64,000 bases of DNA, from positions 60,476 through 124,475 of the forward strand of contig RFNZ01000006.1 in assembly GCA_009926935.1 (NCBI GenBank), in the 5' to 3' direction. The position numbers and the translations under genes were made by a program. Origin of the DNA: Pseudomonadota bacterium. GTDB lineage: Bacteria; Pseudomonadota; Alphaproteobacteria; Micavibrionales; UBA1664. A model generated the notes under the pieces. That model saw only the letters and a list, made by a program, of their open reading frames with translations. It made no database searches and was not told the DNA's origin. Positions 16,360 to 25,616 of the stretch are shown in pieces. Numbering within the stretch: position 1 is the first letter of the stretch; the number at the start of each line of letters is the position of its first letter.

Positions 16360-17664
16360 ATGACAAAACTGACATCTTCCAAAGCCGCCCCCTTGAAAGG
16401 CATCATCAAGGTACCAGGCGATAAATCCATGTCCCACCGCGCGGTCATGTTTGGGGCCTTGGCCGAAGGCACCACAAAGGTAACCGGCCTATTGGAAGGC
16501 GAGGATGTGCTGGCAACAGCAGAAGCCATGCGCGCCATGGGCGCAAGCGTCACAAAAAACAACGATGTCTGGACCATAACGGGCGTCGGCCCCAAGGGCC
16601 TTCACAGCCCCGCGCATACCCTCGACCTCGGCAATAGCGGCACATCCGCGCGCCTTATAACGGGGATTATTGCGGGCCACCCCATCAAGGCGACCATGAC
16701 AGGTGATGCATCGCTCACCAAACGCCCCATGAAGCGTGTGATGGACCCGCTCACCCAAATGGGCGCAAAATTTGAATCGAATGACGGCAAAATGCCTATG
16801 ACGGTACACGGCAGCGCTGCCCTCAAAGCCATGCACTACGACATGCCCGTGGCATCCGCGCAGGTGAAATCCGCCGTGCTGCTCGCCGGCCTCAATGCCA
16901 TCGGTACCACATCGGTACGCGAACCCAAGCCAAGCCGCGACCACACGGAACGCATGTTGGGTGCTTTCGGCGTTGAATGCACGAGCGAAAGCAACGTCGT
17001 CTCCATCAAAGGCGGGCAAAAGCTGAAAGCCCCTCTAAGCACCATCGTCGTACCAGGTGACCCGTCATCCGCGGCGTTCCCGATTGTTGCTGCGTTATTG
17101 GTAGAAGGCAGCGACATCACAATCGAAAACGTGGGCCTGAACCCAACCCGCACAGGCCTCTTGGATACCCTGCGCGATATGGGTGGCAACATTGAAGTCA
17201 TGAACCGCCGCGATATCGGCGGCGAACCTGTTGGCGATTTGCGCGTAAGGCACTCGAAACTCAAAGGCATCACGGTACCGGTCACCCGCGTCCCCAGCAT
17301 GATTGACGAATTCCCCGTTTTGTTCGTAGCCGCCGCCTGCGCGGAAGGGGAAACCTTCTGCGACGGCCTTGATGAACTGCGCGTGAAGGAAAGCGACCGC
17401 CTCAAAACCATGGCCGAAAACCTGAAAGCCTGCGGCGTCAAATGCGAGGAAGGCGAAATGAGCCTGCGTATTTACGGCACAGGCACCCCGCCCGAAGGTG
17501 GCGCCACCGTAGCCACACATCTTGACCACCGTATTGCGATGGCGCATTTGGTTTTGGGGGCTGTGAGCAAACAATCTGTTTCAATCGATGACGCCGCCGC
17601 AATTGCAACAAGCTTCCCCGATTTTGTGACCCTGATGAACAAAATAGGACTAAAGATCGAATGA
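16360..17664 (+). CDS. aroA: 3-phosphoshikimate 1-carboxyvinyltransferase (EPSP synthase)
   Basis: Sixth step of the shikimate pathway: joins phosphoenolpyruvate to shikimate-3-phosphate. At 434 aa, the substrate motif PGDKSMSHRA starts at residue 19, LGNSGTSARLI is near 90, and RVPSMIDEFPV is near 310. The sequence resembles the class II (alphaproteobacterial, Agrobacterium-like) group, which often has Ala instead of Gly in the active-site loop, but I did not map that residue. The stop overlaps the next start (ATGA). The order aroA-x-cmk-rpsA is common in this class. Confidence 0.97.
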   Translation: MTKLTSSKAAPLKGIIKVPGDKSMSHRAVMFGALAEGTTKVTGLLEGEDVLATAEAMRAMGASVTKNNDVWTITGVGPKGLHSPAHTLDLGNSGTSARLITGIIAGHPIKATMTGDASLTKRPMKRVMDPLTQMGAKFESNDGKMPMTVHGSAALKAMHYDMPVASAQVKSAVLLAGLNAIGTTSVREPKPSRDHTERMLGAFGVECTSESNVVSIKGGQKLKAPLSTIVVPGDPSSAAFPIVAALLVEGSDITIENVGLNPTRTGLLDTLRDMGGNIEVMNRRDIGGEPVGDLRVRHSKLKGITVPVTRVPSMIDEFPVLFVAAACAEGETFCDGLDELRVKESDRLKTMAENLKACGVKCEEGEMSLRIYGTGTPPEGGATVATHLDHRIAMAHLVLGAVSKQSVSIDDAAAIATSFPDFVTLMNKIGLKIE

Positions 17665-18245
17665 GGCCAAAAAGGACAAGCCTTAAACTTGCTGCCCTTT
17701 TTATTGGCCTGACTTTGGCTCAGACCACGCCCGCTTATGGCCCTTCAATGCCTCATTCGGCCTTTGTAAGAAATACATCCAATACCGCAATCGTTGTTTT
17801 TACCGGCGATGACCGGCGGATTATCGAGGGCCTGCGCCTATATATGGATGGTGTCGCCGACAGGCTGCTTATTACAGGGATGGAAGCAGCAAAAATTGAC
17901 CTTTTAGATCTGTATCAAAATGCAGGTTTTATGCCCGCGCGCTCATTGGAAGGCGTTTACATCGATAAGCACGCCAAAACAACTTACGAGAACGCAGTCA
18001 ATACACGCATCTGGCTGAGCGGCCGGGGCATCGAGAACATCATCCTCGTAACATCCGATTTTCATGTGCCCCGCAGTCGGCTTTTGCTTGAAAAACAACT
18101 GGGCCAAAATTCGATCCGCATTGAGACCTTTTCCGTACCCTCCAATGCAACCGCCGAAACATGGCAAACGGAAGCCCGTAAGTACAATATTACCCGGTGG
18201 GGCATCCCCACCAACCCTCAGCGCCTTATAGAGTTGATGTTTTAG
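17661..18245 (+). CDS. YdcF/SanA-like DUF218 protein
   Basis: A 194-aa protein with an N-terminal hydrophobic segment (ACLFIG-like, about residues 10-26) that acts as signal or anchor, then a DUF218 domain: AIVVFTGDDRRIIEGLRLY, LLITGM, the family motif TYENAVNTRIWL and VTSDFHVPRSRLLL. DUF218 proteins (YdcF, SanA, ElyC) work at the envelope, some in cell-wall or polysaccharide metabolism, with an unproven reaction. It is coupled by ATGA to aroA and precedes cmk by 41 bp; this insertion into the aroA-cmk pair is seen in some relatives. Confidence 0.85.
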   Translation: MRPKRTSLKLAALFIGLTLAQTTPAYGPSMPHSAFVRNTSNTAIVVFTGDDRRIIEGLRLYMDGVADRLLITGMEAAKIDLLDLYQNAGFMPARSLEGVYIDKHAKTTYENAVNTRIWLSGRGIENIILVTSDFHVPRSRLLLEKQLGQNSIRIETFSVPSNATAETWQTEARKYNITRWGIPTNPQRLIELMF

Positions 18246-18286
18246 GCTTTTCCTTCAGGCGGCAAAACGTCTAGTCTTGAACTCGC

Positions 18287-18952
18287 ATGAAAACACCTGT
18301 GATAACGATCGATGGCCCCGCCGCTTCAGGCAAGGGCACATTAGCAAAGCGCCTTGCTGAAAAACTGGGCTTTTATTACCTCGACTCCGGTGCAATTTAT
18401 CGCCTTGTTGCGCTGAAAATGCTGCAAGCAGGGCTAAACCCCGATGACGAACTTGCCGCAGCCAAAACCGCGCGAGATTTCATCAGCGGATTTGATGCAA
18501 GCCAGATTGCAAACCCCGATATAAGGACCCAGCAGGTATCGGATGCGGCATCGCGGTCCTCCCGCTTTTCAGGCGTACGGAGCGCACTTATGGAGATCCA
18601 ACGCAAAGTAGCCCACACCCCGCCTACACCGTTCAAAGGGGCTGTTTTGGAAGGGCGGGACATGGGTACGGTTGTAGCCCCGGAAGCCGATGTGAAGATA
18701 TTTCTGACAGCCTCACCCGAAGCGCGGGCCCAGCGCCGCACAAAAGAGTTGCTTTCCCGTGGGGAAAAGACTACATACGAGGCCGTCCTGCAGGATTTGA
18801 AGGAACGCGATGAGCGTGACTCCACCCGCGAAGTGGCACCCTTGAGACCGGCACAAGATGCGGCAACGGTAGACACCAGCGGAATGGATGCGGATGCGGC
18901 ACTGGCCCATGTACTGGACCTTGTACGCAAACGCCTTACAAAAACGGCCTGA
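18287..18952 (+). CDS. cmk: (d)CMP kinase
   Basis: Cytidylate kinase phosphorylates CMP and dCMP using ATP. At 221 aa, the P-loop is DGPAASGKGT at 9-18, then GFYYLDSGAIYR, the substrate site VLEGRDMGTVV near 122, and the lid motif RDSTREVAPL near 176. It sits between aroA and rpsA, the classic arrangement. A palindromic repeat follows before rpsA. Confidence 0.97.
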   Translation: MKTPVITIDGPAASGKGTLAKRLAEKLGFYYLDSGAIYRLVALKMLQAGLNPDDELAAAKTARDFISGFDASQIANPDIRTQQVSDAASRSSRFSGVRSALMEIQRKVAHTPPTPFKGAVLEGRDMGTVVAPEADVKIFLTASPEARAQRRTKELLSRGEKTTYEAVLQDLKERDERDSTREVAPLRPAQDAATVDTSGMDADAALAHVLDLVRKRLTKTA

Positions 18953-19041
18953 CAGCCCTTCTTTAGCGTGAGCCTCTTTAGGCAGAAAAGCGCGATAAGT
19001 CGTGGTATTTCACCAAAAAAGGTGGCCTTTTTCTTTCTTTT

Positions 19042-19131
19042 GTCATCCCTCGCGCAGGCAGGGATCCACTGTGACATAAACCCGATATTCGGAATTGTAT
19101 TCCTATGGATTCCAGCCTTCGCTGGAATGAC
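19042..19131. repeat. Interspersed palindromic repeat element
   Basis: About 90 bp bounded by GTCATCCC on the left and GGAATGAC on the right, in inverted orientation. Each side folds alone: ATCCCT/AGGGAT on the left (19045-19065), and ATTCCAGC, loop CTTC, GCTGGAAT on the right (19109-19128). CCGA/TCGG forms a small central hairpin (19082-19092). Elements bounded by GTCATTCC-like arms are scattered through many proteobacterial genomes and create typical false frames reading WIPAFAGMT, as here. Only one copy is in the window. Confidence 0.75.
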
Positions 19132-19179
19132 GATTACTTTGAAAGCCGCCACCTATAACAACAAAGGAAACCCTAACAA

Positions 19180-20988
19180 ATGGCTCGTATAGCAGCACAA
19201 CTCAAAGACCGCGAAGAATCAGGCACATTTGCCGCTCTTCTTCTCGAAACCGTTAAACCTCAGACCGCATTCGAAGGAACCGTCGTCAAAGGCCGCATCA
19301 TCGGCTTTACACCGGACGACGTGATCATCGACGTCGGTCTGAAATCCGAAGGCCGCGTTCCTATGAAGGAATTCGGCATCTCCGCCCAAAAAGGCACCAT
19401 GAACGTTGGCGACATCATCGAAGTGTTCGTCGAGCGCGTGGAAGACCGTCAGGGCGAGGCTGTTCTCAGCCGCGAAAAAGCAAAACGCGAAGAGGCGTGG
19501 AGCGATCTTGAAAAACTTCACCTTAAAAACGAGCGCGTCAACGGCGTTATCTTCGGCAAAGTCAAAGGCGGCTTTACGGTCGACCTCAACGGCGCTGTCG
19601 CATTCCTGCCAGGCTCGCAAGTCGATATCCGTCCTGTCAAGGACATCAGCCCTCTCTTCGGCACACCGCAACCTTTCCTCATCCTGAAAATGGACCACGC
19701 ACGCGGCAACATCGTTGTCTCGCGCCGCGCGGTACTGGAAGAATCGCGCGCCGAAGCCCGGACCGACCTCATGTCCCAAATGGAAGAAGGCCGTGTTCTG
19801 CAAGGCGTTGTCAAAAACATCACCGATTACGGTGCGTTTATTGACTTGGGCGGCGTTGATGGCCTCCTCCACGTCACCGATATTTCGTGGAAACGCGTCA
19901 ACCACCCATCCGAAGTGCTGCAGATCGGCCAGTCCATCGAAGTCATGGTCATCCGCTACAACAAGGAAACGGGACGCGTTTCACTTGGTTTGAAGCAACT
20001 GGAAAAAGATCCATGGGAAGGCGCCGAAAAACGCTACCAGGCTGGCCAGCGCTTCACGGGCCGCGTATCCAACATTACGGATTACGGCGCATTCGTTGAA
20101 CTGGAAGACGGCGTTGAAGGCCTCGTCCACGTCTCCGAAATGTCATGGACCAAAAAGAACGTCCACCCCGGCAAAATCGTGGCCACAAGCCAGGAAGTCG
20201 AAGTGGTCGTTCTCGATGTCGACATGGAAAAACGCCGCATCAGCTTGGGTATCAAGCAATGCCAGCCAAACCCATGGAAAGCGTTTACCGACAGCAAAGC
20301 TGTTGGCGACGTGATTGAGGGCGAAGTCCGCAACGTGACCGAGTTCGGCGTGTTTGTGGCCCTTGATGCCGAAATTGACGGCATGGTTCACATGTCGGAT
20401 ATCTCGTGGGAAATGGTAGGCGAAGAAGCCATCAAGACCATCGCAAAAGGCTCGACCGTCAAGGCCAAAATCCTTGAAATGGACCCCGAGAAAGAGCGCG
20501 TGGCCCTTGGCATGAAACAGCTGACCGAAAAACCGGCCAATGCGGTTGAAACCACCCGCAAAAGCAAGGCTTCGGAAAGCACAAACGCAGAACCCGCTTC
20601 TGCTGCCGGATCAACCAAGAAAGGCGACGTTGTCACCTGCACGGTTTCAGCAGTCGAACAGGACGGCGTACATGTGACGCTGTCCGATGGCACGAAAGGC
20701 TACATCAAGCGCAACGATCTCTCCCGCGAACGTTCGGAGCAACGCCCCGACCGCTTTGCCGTTGGCGAGAAAGTGGATGCAAAAATCCTCTCCGTTGGCA
20801 AGAAAGGCGAAGTCAGCCTTTCCATCAAAGCCCGTGAAATCGACGAAGACAAGAAAGCGATGGCCGAATACGGCTCATCGGATTCAGGCGCTTCGCTCGG
20901 TGATATTTTGGGTGCGGCCCTTGGCCGTGAAGATGCTGCTGAAAAGCCAGCTGCCAAGAAAAAAGCCAAGAAAAAAGACGAAGAATAA
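19180..20988 (+). CDS. rpsA: 30S ribosomal protein S1
   Basis: S1 binds mRNA and helps load it on the 30S subunit. The 602 aa contain six S1 (OB-fold) domains at roughly 30-97, 115-180, 200-268, 285-355, 372-441 and 478-550, recognisable by repeats such as NITDYGAFIDLGG, NITDYGAFVELEDG and NVTEFGVFVALD. An Ala/Ser linker precedes domain six, and the protein ends in a Lys-rich tail (KKKAKKKDEE). The ATG is preceded by AAAGGAA. A strong terminator follows 18 bp after the stop. Confidence 0.98.
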   Translation: MARIAAQLKDREESGTFAALLLETVKPQTAFEGTVVKGRIIGFTPDDVIIDVGLKSEGRVPMKEFGISAQKGTMNVGDIIEVFVERVEDRQGEAVLSREKAKREEAWSDLEKLHLKNERVNGVIFGKVKGGFTVDLNGAVAFLPGSQVDIRPVKDISPLFGTPQPFLILKMDHARGNIVVSRRAVLEESRAEARTDLMSQMEEGRVLQGVVKNITDYGAFIDLGGVDGLLHVTDISWKRVNHPSEVLQIGQSIEVMVIRYNKETGRVSLGLKQLEKDPWEGAEKRYQAGQRFTGRVSNITDYGAFVELEDGVEGLVHVSEMSWTKKNVHPGKIVATSQEVEVVVLDVDMEKRRISLGIKQCQPNPWKAFTDSKAVGDVIEGEVRNVTEFGVFVALDAEIDGMVHMSDISWEMVGEEAIKTIAKGSTVKAKILEMDPEKERVALGMKQLTEKPANAVETTRKSKASESTNAEPASAAGSTKKGDVVTCTVSAVEQDGVHVTLSDGTKGYIKRNDLSRERSEQRPDRFAVGEKVDAKILSVGKKGEVSLSIKAREIDEDKKAMAEYGSSDSGASLGDILGAALGREDAAEKPAAKKKAKKKDEE

Positions 20989-21006
20989 TTATCGTTCTGA
21001 TCAAGC

Positions 21007-21038
21007 AAAAAACCCCCGCTCCATCGCGGGGGTTTTTT
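21007..21038 (+). terminator. Rho-independent terminator after rpsA
   Basis: CCCCCGC (21013-21019), loop TCCATC, GCGGGGG (21026-21032), followed by TTTTTT. The A-run before the stem can pair with the T-run. It ends the aroA-cmk-rpsA transcription unit. Confidence 0.95.
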
Positions 21039-21103
21039 ATACCCTATTGTCATAGCAATCTTTTTCTATAATATTCACAACGTTATAAAAAGGGGAAGCA
21101 TTT

Positions 21104-22420
21104 ATGCCGCGCACAGCCAAACCTGTCGTTCTTAAAGGTAATTACGACACCCTCGAACACAAACTCGCCGCCTATTTCGACATACGCATCATTCTCATCC
21201 GCGATTGGAAAGACCCGGAGAACGCGCTCTTCGGTGAAGAAGGGGGCGACACGAGGGAAGGCCGGGCTCTAAAAAAAGCGGTCGATGCCTGGCATAAAGC
21301 CAATAGAGGCCACTCGATAGCATCGTGGGATTTGCCGCTCGTCACCCAAGCCCGCAACAAAAGCCTGCGCGCATACCTTACAGGCCGTGACCGCGATATG
21401 GCCTCCATCAGCGACGCCGAACTACGCTCGATCCTAAAAGTCGGGCACATAACCCTGCGTGCTAATAATGCCTCACCCCCGCATACGGTCATCGTATATG
21501 ACGACAAGAATCATAAAACCCCGGAAGGCCGTTTTGAATATCTCTTCGGAGGTCTCAGGGATTTCCACAACGTCAACCACCCAAAGCAGGACGGTAACGA
21601 GCGCCTTTCACTGATGCCATTGGCTTCGAACTGGGATGTAGCGCCTCACGAAATCCGCGCTTATGAAGCCATCCGCAAGACCATCTACGCACTGCAAAAC
21701 CAGCATCAATATGATAACCGTGACAGAGGTAATTACTGGTCGCCCGCTTTCTATACACGCGCACGCACGGAAGAAAGCTCATCAAGCGGCTGGGGGCCAC
21801 ACAACAGCATCAGGGAACTTGGAAGCGTTCTCAGTTACCCGGTTCTACGCCAGATGGTCGAACATGATTGGCCGTTGATGTTGGCAGCATACAGTACCGA
21901 TGAAACCCGGAACCCCTTCGGTTTCTCACAAGACTTTTTCGAGCGCCTTCGCCATGCACGTGCGGTCAAGGGCGTTCTTTACCGCCACTCCGAGGATTAC
22001 GAAACTATCGCACGCATCCAAACTCACTGCGAAGGTATCGGAGGCCGCCGCGACGAGCTCGTCATCAAAGAGATTTGGGATTTACGCCAGTTCATGAAAG
22101 ACAACATCGAGCAAGGCTGTAAAGCTGTACTGCCACAGAATATGACATGGGAAGAACACGGCAAACACTTCGCATGGTGCTTTGTGGCAGAGGACATCCG
22201 CATCGTGATTCCCGTTTTCAGGGAATTTCGTAACATGGGTGTATGGACGGACTCGGAACGCGCCTATCTTGAAAATCTTTGGAAGGGGTGTGAACGTTAT
22301 TTCCCTGAAATAACGGCTTCCCCCGTGCCGCAACTGAAGGTAGGCTCTATCCTACCCCGAACGGCCGCCGAATATCAGGCGCCGTCTACAGGTGTACAAC
22401 ACGCTTTTAGAATGACCTAG
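21104..22420 (+). CDS. Hypothetical 438-aa protein
   Basis: A soluble protein with no recognisable family, signal or membrane segment. It is rich in Arg, His, Trp and Tyr, with segments such as RFEYLFGGLRDFHNVNHP, RDRGNYWSPAFYTRAR and MTWEEHGKHFAWCFVAEDI. AGGGG-type sequence (AAAAGGGGAAGC) precedes the ATG, and TATAAT at 21067-21072 may be its -10 box. A 70-aa membrane protein gene starts one base after its stop, suggesting joint expression. Function unknown. Confidence 0.75.
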   Translation: MPRTAKPVVLKGNYDTLEHKLAAYFDIRIILIRDWKDPENALFGEEGGDTREGRALKKAVDAWHKANRGHSIASWDLPLVTQARNKSLRAYLTGRDRDMASISDAELRSILKVGHITLRANNASPPHTVIVYDDKNHKTPEGRFEYLFGGLRDFHNVNHPKQDGNERLSLMPLASNWDVAPHEIRAYEAIRKTIYALQNQHQYDNRDRGNYWSPAFYTRARTEESSSSGWGPHNSIRELGSVLSYPVLRQMVEHDWPLMLAAYSTDETRNPFGFSQDFFERLRHARAVKGVLYRHSEDYETIARIQTHCEGIGGRRDELVIKEIWDLRQFMKDNIEQGCKAVLPQNMTWEEHGKHFAWCFVAEDIRIVIPVFREFRNMGVWTDSERAYLENLWKGCERYFPEITASPVPQLKVGSILPRTAAEYQAPSTGVQHAFRMT

Positions 22421-22633
22421 ATGCTCGAAAAACATAGAAAGCTTATTTTATCTCAGGTAAGCGCCTTGATGGGTTTTGGCGCTTGTGTGCTAGGTTTCCT
22501 GCGCTACCAGCAATCGCAGAACATAACCGAGCCCCTGACCATGGGTTTCATCCTGTTTGCCATTGTTCTTTTTGCCATCGAAATCCGTCTGGTCATCGGC
22601 TGGCTACAAGATCGAAAAAAATTAAAACCCTAG
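22421..22633 (+). CDS. Small two-helix membrane protein (70 aa)
   Basis: Two hydrophobic helices (about 11-28 and 40-60) with a short polar loop (RYQQSQNITEP) and a basic tail (QDRKKLKP), so probably an inner-membrane hairpin. The ATG directly abuts the stop of the 438-aa gene, which favours coupling. It overlaps the convergent fadD stop by 4 bp. No family recognised. Confidence 0.65.
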   Translation: MLEKHRKLILSQVSALMGFGACVLGFLRYQQSQNITEPLTMGFILFAIVLFAIEIRLVIGWLQDRKKLKP

Positions 22634-24321
22634 CCGGCCTGATTCTTGGCGAAATCTTGCGCCACAAGATCCTTACGACTGAGCTTGCCAATCAATGTCT
22701 TGGGCAGTGGTTTGTCCCACACATCAATGACGCGCGGCACCTCGGTAGGCGAAAGCTGCGTTTTCAAAAAAGTCCTGAGCTGAGCCGTATCAACCGCAGC
22801 ACCCGGTTTCGGGTATACCCATGCCTTGACCATCTCGCCGCGCTGCGCATCAGGCACACCTGCTACAATGCATTCAGCCACACCGTCAAACTGGTAGATG
22901 ATGTCCTCGACATTGCGCGGATACACCTTAAAGCCGTTCACGATAATCATATCCTTGATACGGTCGACAATCCGCACATAGCCCGCTTCGTCCATCACGG
23001 CCACGTCGCCAGTGTGAAGACGCCCGTTTTTTAAAACCTTTGCGGTTTCATCAGGGTTATTCCAATACCCCTTCATCACCTGCGGCCCGCGTACGCACAG
23101 CTCGCCCTTTTCACCGAGTGGCACAAGGCTAGCTCCGTCCTCGAGAGACACGATTTCAACGATCGTCTGCGGCATTGGCAAACCGATCGACCCCGATACA
23201 TTGCTGCCCTTGGTCGGGTTCACGCATACGACCGGCGATGTTTCGGATAACCCATACCCTTCAACAACAACGGCACCTGTCAGCGCTTCAAATGTTTTTT
23301 TGATTTCAGGCGGCAGTGGCGCTCCTCCTGAAATACAGTATTGGATAGAGGATAAGTCATATTTGGATACGTTTGCATTCTGGCTGATAGCGTTGTAAAT
23401 GGCCGGTACTGCCGGAAAGAGCGTCGGTTTTTTTCTGGAGATGATTTTCAACGTGTCTTCGACATCAAAGCGCGGCGTCGCAATAATTTCCCATCCAAGA
23501 CGCACGCCAAAATTAAGCACAGCCGTCATCGAAAAAACATGGAAAAAAGGTATGACCCCAAGCATACGTCCCTGCCCCTCGACCGCCTCCGGAAACCAGG
23601 CGCGGCATTGCTCGACATTGGATGAAATATTGGCGTGGGTAAGGGCCGCCGCTTTGGGAATACCGGTCGTGCCGCCCGTATATTGCAACAACGCCACATC
23701 CTCATCGACATCGATGTCGATCTCTTTAGGCTTGCCGTCATTATGCACAAGATCATCAAACGCCAAATAATCGCCGCTATGGGCATCCGCCGCTATGTCC
23801 TTCCACTTGATAAGCGGAAACAGGAGGTTTTTAGGAAAGGGCAGGACATCCGTAAACCGGCAGACGATGAGGTTTTCGAGCTTGGTCTGGTGCAACACCT
23901 CGACCGCTTTTGAAAACATGGGCTCAAGATCAAGGCACACGAGATACGCCGCGCCCGAATCCTCAATGTAATGTTTTACTTCCCGCGCGGCATAAAGCGG
24001 GTTGAGGTTAACGACAACGCCGCCCGCCTTCAAAATCCCGTAATAAAATGCCGCATAAAAGGGGCAGTTGGGCATCATCAGGGCAACGCGCTGACCTTTC
24101 TGTAGGCCACGTTCCTGCAAGCCCTTGGCAACATGGTCAGCCGCCATGGCAAGGTCATTCCAACTGTAACGCTTACCCAGAAAATCAAAAGCCCTGCCTT
24201 CGCCGTACTTCGTGCGGGCGGAATCCAGGAGATGGTAAATCGGATAGGTAGGGATGGCCGCATCCCACTCAACACCGGGGGCGTATGATTGTGACCATCT
24301 TTCTGGGGTATAGGCATCCAT
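22630..24321 (-). CDS. fadD: Long-chain fatty-acid-CoA ligase
   Basis: Activates fatty acids with ATP and coenzyme A for beta-oxidation or lipid synthesis, at the inner membrane face. At 563 aa this is a full ANL-superfamily enzyme: P-loop LLQYTGGTTGIPK near 212-224, YGLSETSPV near 345, the hinge HTGDVAVMDEAGYV, IVNGFKVYPRNVE, and the C-terminal catalytic lysine motif LPKTLIGKLSRK. It is FadD-like by motif order; other acyl-CoA synthetases of the family cannot be excluded. It is monocistronic and ends against the small membrane gene. Confidence 0.92.
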   Translation of the reverse strand: MDAYTPERWSQSYAPGVEWDAAIPTYPIYHLLDSARTKYGEGRAFDFLGKRYSWNDLAMAADHVAKGLQERGLQKGQRVALMMPNCPFYAAFYYGILKAGGVVVNLNPLYAAREVKHYIEDSGAAYLVCLDLEPMFSKAVEVLHQTKLENLIVCRFTDVLPFPKNLLFPLIKWKDIAADAHSGDYLAFDDLVHNDGKPKEIDIDVDEDVALLQYTGGTTGIPKAAALTHANISSNVEQCRAWFPEAVEGQGRMLGVIPFFHVFSMTAVLNFGVRLGWEIIATPRFDVEDTLKIISRKKPTLFPAVPAIYNAISQNANVSKYDLSSIQYCISGGAPLPPEIKKTFEALTGAVVVEGYGLSETSPVVCVNPTKGSNVSGSIGLPMPQTIVEIVSLEDGASLVPLGEKGELCVRGPQVMKGYWNNPDETAKVLKNGRLHTGDVAVMDEAGYVRIVDRIKDMIIVNGFKVYPRNVEDIIYQFDGVAECIVAGVPDAQRGEMVKAWVYPKPGAAVDTAQLRTFLKTQLSPTEVPRVIDVWDKPLPKTLIGKLSRKDLVAQDFAKNQAG

Positions 24322-24345
24322 CGTTACAACTCTATCATAAGAGGG

Positions 24346-24936
24346 TTAAGCCAGCCGATATCCGGCTTCAGTAGTCATAAGGAAACGGGGGCTGGTCGGG
24401 TTGGGCTCGATTTTTTGTCTCAATCTGTAAATGTGAGTTTCAAGCGTATGCGTATCGAGCCCAGGTCTGTACCCCCAGACACGTTGTAAAAGTGCCTCTT
24501 TATCAAGCTCGACACCACCCGCATCAAATAGCATCGCCAAAAGCCGCGCTTCAGTATCTGTGAGGGAAATAGCCTGACCATCAGGGTCTCTTAAAGTCAG
24601 CCGCCCGTAATCAAGCACCCAGCCACCATGGGCACGCGGGCCGGAAAGATTGGTCGTCTCCTGCGCAATTGTTTCCAAAGCATCGAAAATGTCATGGAGT
24701 CTAGCTGGCAAAGGCAAAACATGGGCCGTTTCAGCGACCCCTCCCAATGAAACGGCAGGCAACCCAGCCGCGTCCTCAAGCTGTCCGGAAGGGCAGATAA
24801 GCGCCACAAGGGCCTGTTCCTGCGGCTCCGGCAATGTCAGGTTACCCGCCTGACCACTGGCCAAGATATCGCTAAAAGCTGCCATTTCATGAGGATCGTT
24901 CGCAAAAATACGGACGGGGATTCGGGTCAGAAGCAT
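24346..24936 (-). CDS. OmpR/PhoB-type winged-helix regulator with pseudo-receiver
   Basis: The C-terminal half is a clear transcriptional regulatory winged helix: ISLTDTEARLLAMLFDAGG, LLQRVWGYRPG, DTHTLETHIYRLRQKIE, TTEAGYRLA. The N-terminal ~100 residues have receiver-like length but lack a usable acidic pocket and phospho-Asp; the expected position reads ALICPSG. Regulation by phosphorylation is therefore unlikely. I use the ATG nine codons after an upstream TTG in the same frame; neither has a strong ribosome-binding site. It is divergent from the 197-aa gene with a 40-bp gap, so it may control that promoter. Confidence 0.8.
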   Translation of the reverse strand: MLLTRIPVRIFANDPHEMAAFSDILASGQAGNLTLPEPQEQALVALICPSGQLEDAAGLPAVSLGGVAETAHVLPLPARLHDIFDALETIAQETTNLSGPRAHGGWVLDYGRLTLRDPDGQAISLTDTEARLLAMLFDAGGVELDKEALLQRVWGYRPGLDTHTLETHIYRLRQKIEPNPTSPRFLMTTEAGYRLA

Positions 24937-24976
24937 AAATCTAGTCTGGCATGGGCCTTGCAACTCATCCAGAGCA

Positions 24977-25570
24977 ATGAAAGAGATTTATCCCTCACAG
25001 CGACTTGATGCCACTGCCAGCGCAACAGCGTTATCTGGCCACAAGAACAGGTTTTCCGTATCACGGACGGCAGGCACAATGCCCGTCTTCAGGCCGGAGA
25101 ACCTGCACGCCAGCTACGCCCCAGGTCAAGAAAACGTGGCCGTTAATACCGGTCTCGGTCCAGAGGCACCGGGTTTTAAAGACCTGATCGACGTCATAAA
25201 CCCGCTCCAGCACATCCCCATCGTCAGCACTGTCTATCGGGAAATGACCGGAGATGATATAAGTTCAGTAGCTCGTGTTATTGGAGGCACTGTCTTTGGA
25301 GGCCCGGTCGGTGGGGCTTTGGCGCTGGCAGATGTTGCCATTAAGGAACAAACGGGATCGACCGTAGGCGAGAAGGCATTAAATCTAGTCAGTTTAAATA
25401 CGAAAAATGATTCAGCATCAGATAGAGATCCCATCACGCTTGGAAAACGCAAAACGGAAACCGCTCGCATGGCAGGTAGCATACCCGTCTGGAACGGTAA
25501 GGCATCGCCATCTACCCAGTTTGAGACCATGATCGCAGGACTTTCCGATAAAAATAACCACATATCGTAG
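24977..25570 (+). CDS. Hypothetical 197-aa protein with DVINPLQHIP motif
   Basis: The first ~60 residues are polar and disordered. A conserved-looking block follows near 68-125: LIDVINPLQHIPIVSTVYR, then EMTGDDISSVARVIGG and GGPVGGALALADVAI. Blocks reading like INPLQHIP(V/I)VS occur in many alphaproteobacterial proteins of unknown function; I recall the pattern but cannot name a family. The Gly/Ala-rich stretch could insert in or contact a membrane. It is divergent from the pseudo-receiver regulator, which is a candidate controller. Confidence 0.7.
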   Translation: MKEIYPSQRLDATASATALSGHKNRFSVSRTAGTMPVFRPENLHASYAPGQENVAVNTGLGPEAPGFKDLIDVINPLQHIPIVSTVYREMTGDDISSVARVIGGTVFGGPVGGALALADVAIKEQTGSTVGEKALNLVSLNTKNDSASDRDPITLGKRKTETARMAGSIPVWNGKASPSTQFETMIAGLSDKNNHIS

Positions 25571-25616
25571 GTCCGGCACCAAACACATACTAGATGTTGA
25601 CCTCCCCCAAGAATCA

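Noticed and set aside
16318..16437. Long N-terminal extension of the UPF0126 protein
   Set aside because: It runs antisense into the aroA start and does not match the family, which begins at MEKLLLFIDYAG.
18968..19192. Reading frames through the palindromic repeat (giving WIPAFAGMT or VIPAKAGIH)
   Set aside because: These are the usual false frames made by this repeat class. They overlap the start of rpsA and have no ribosome-binding site.
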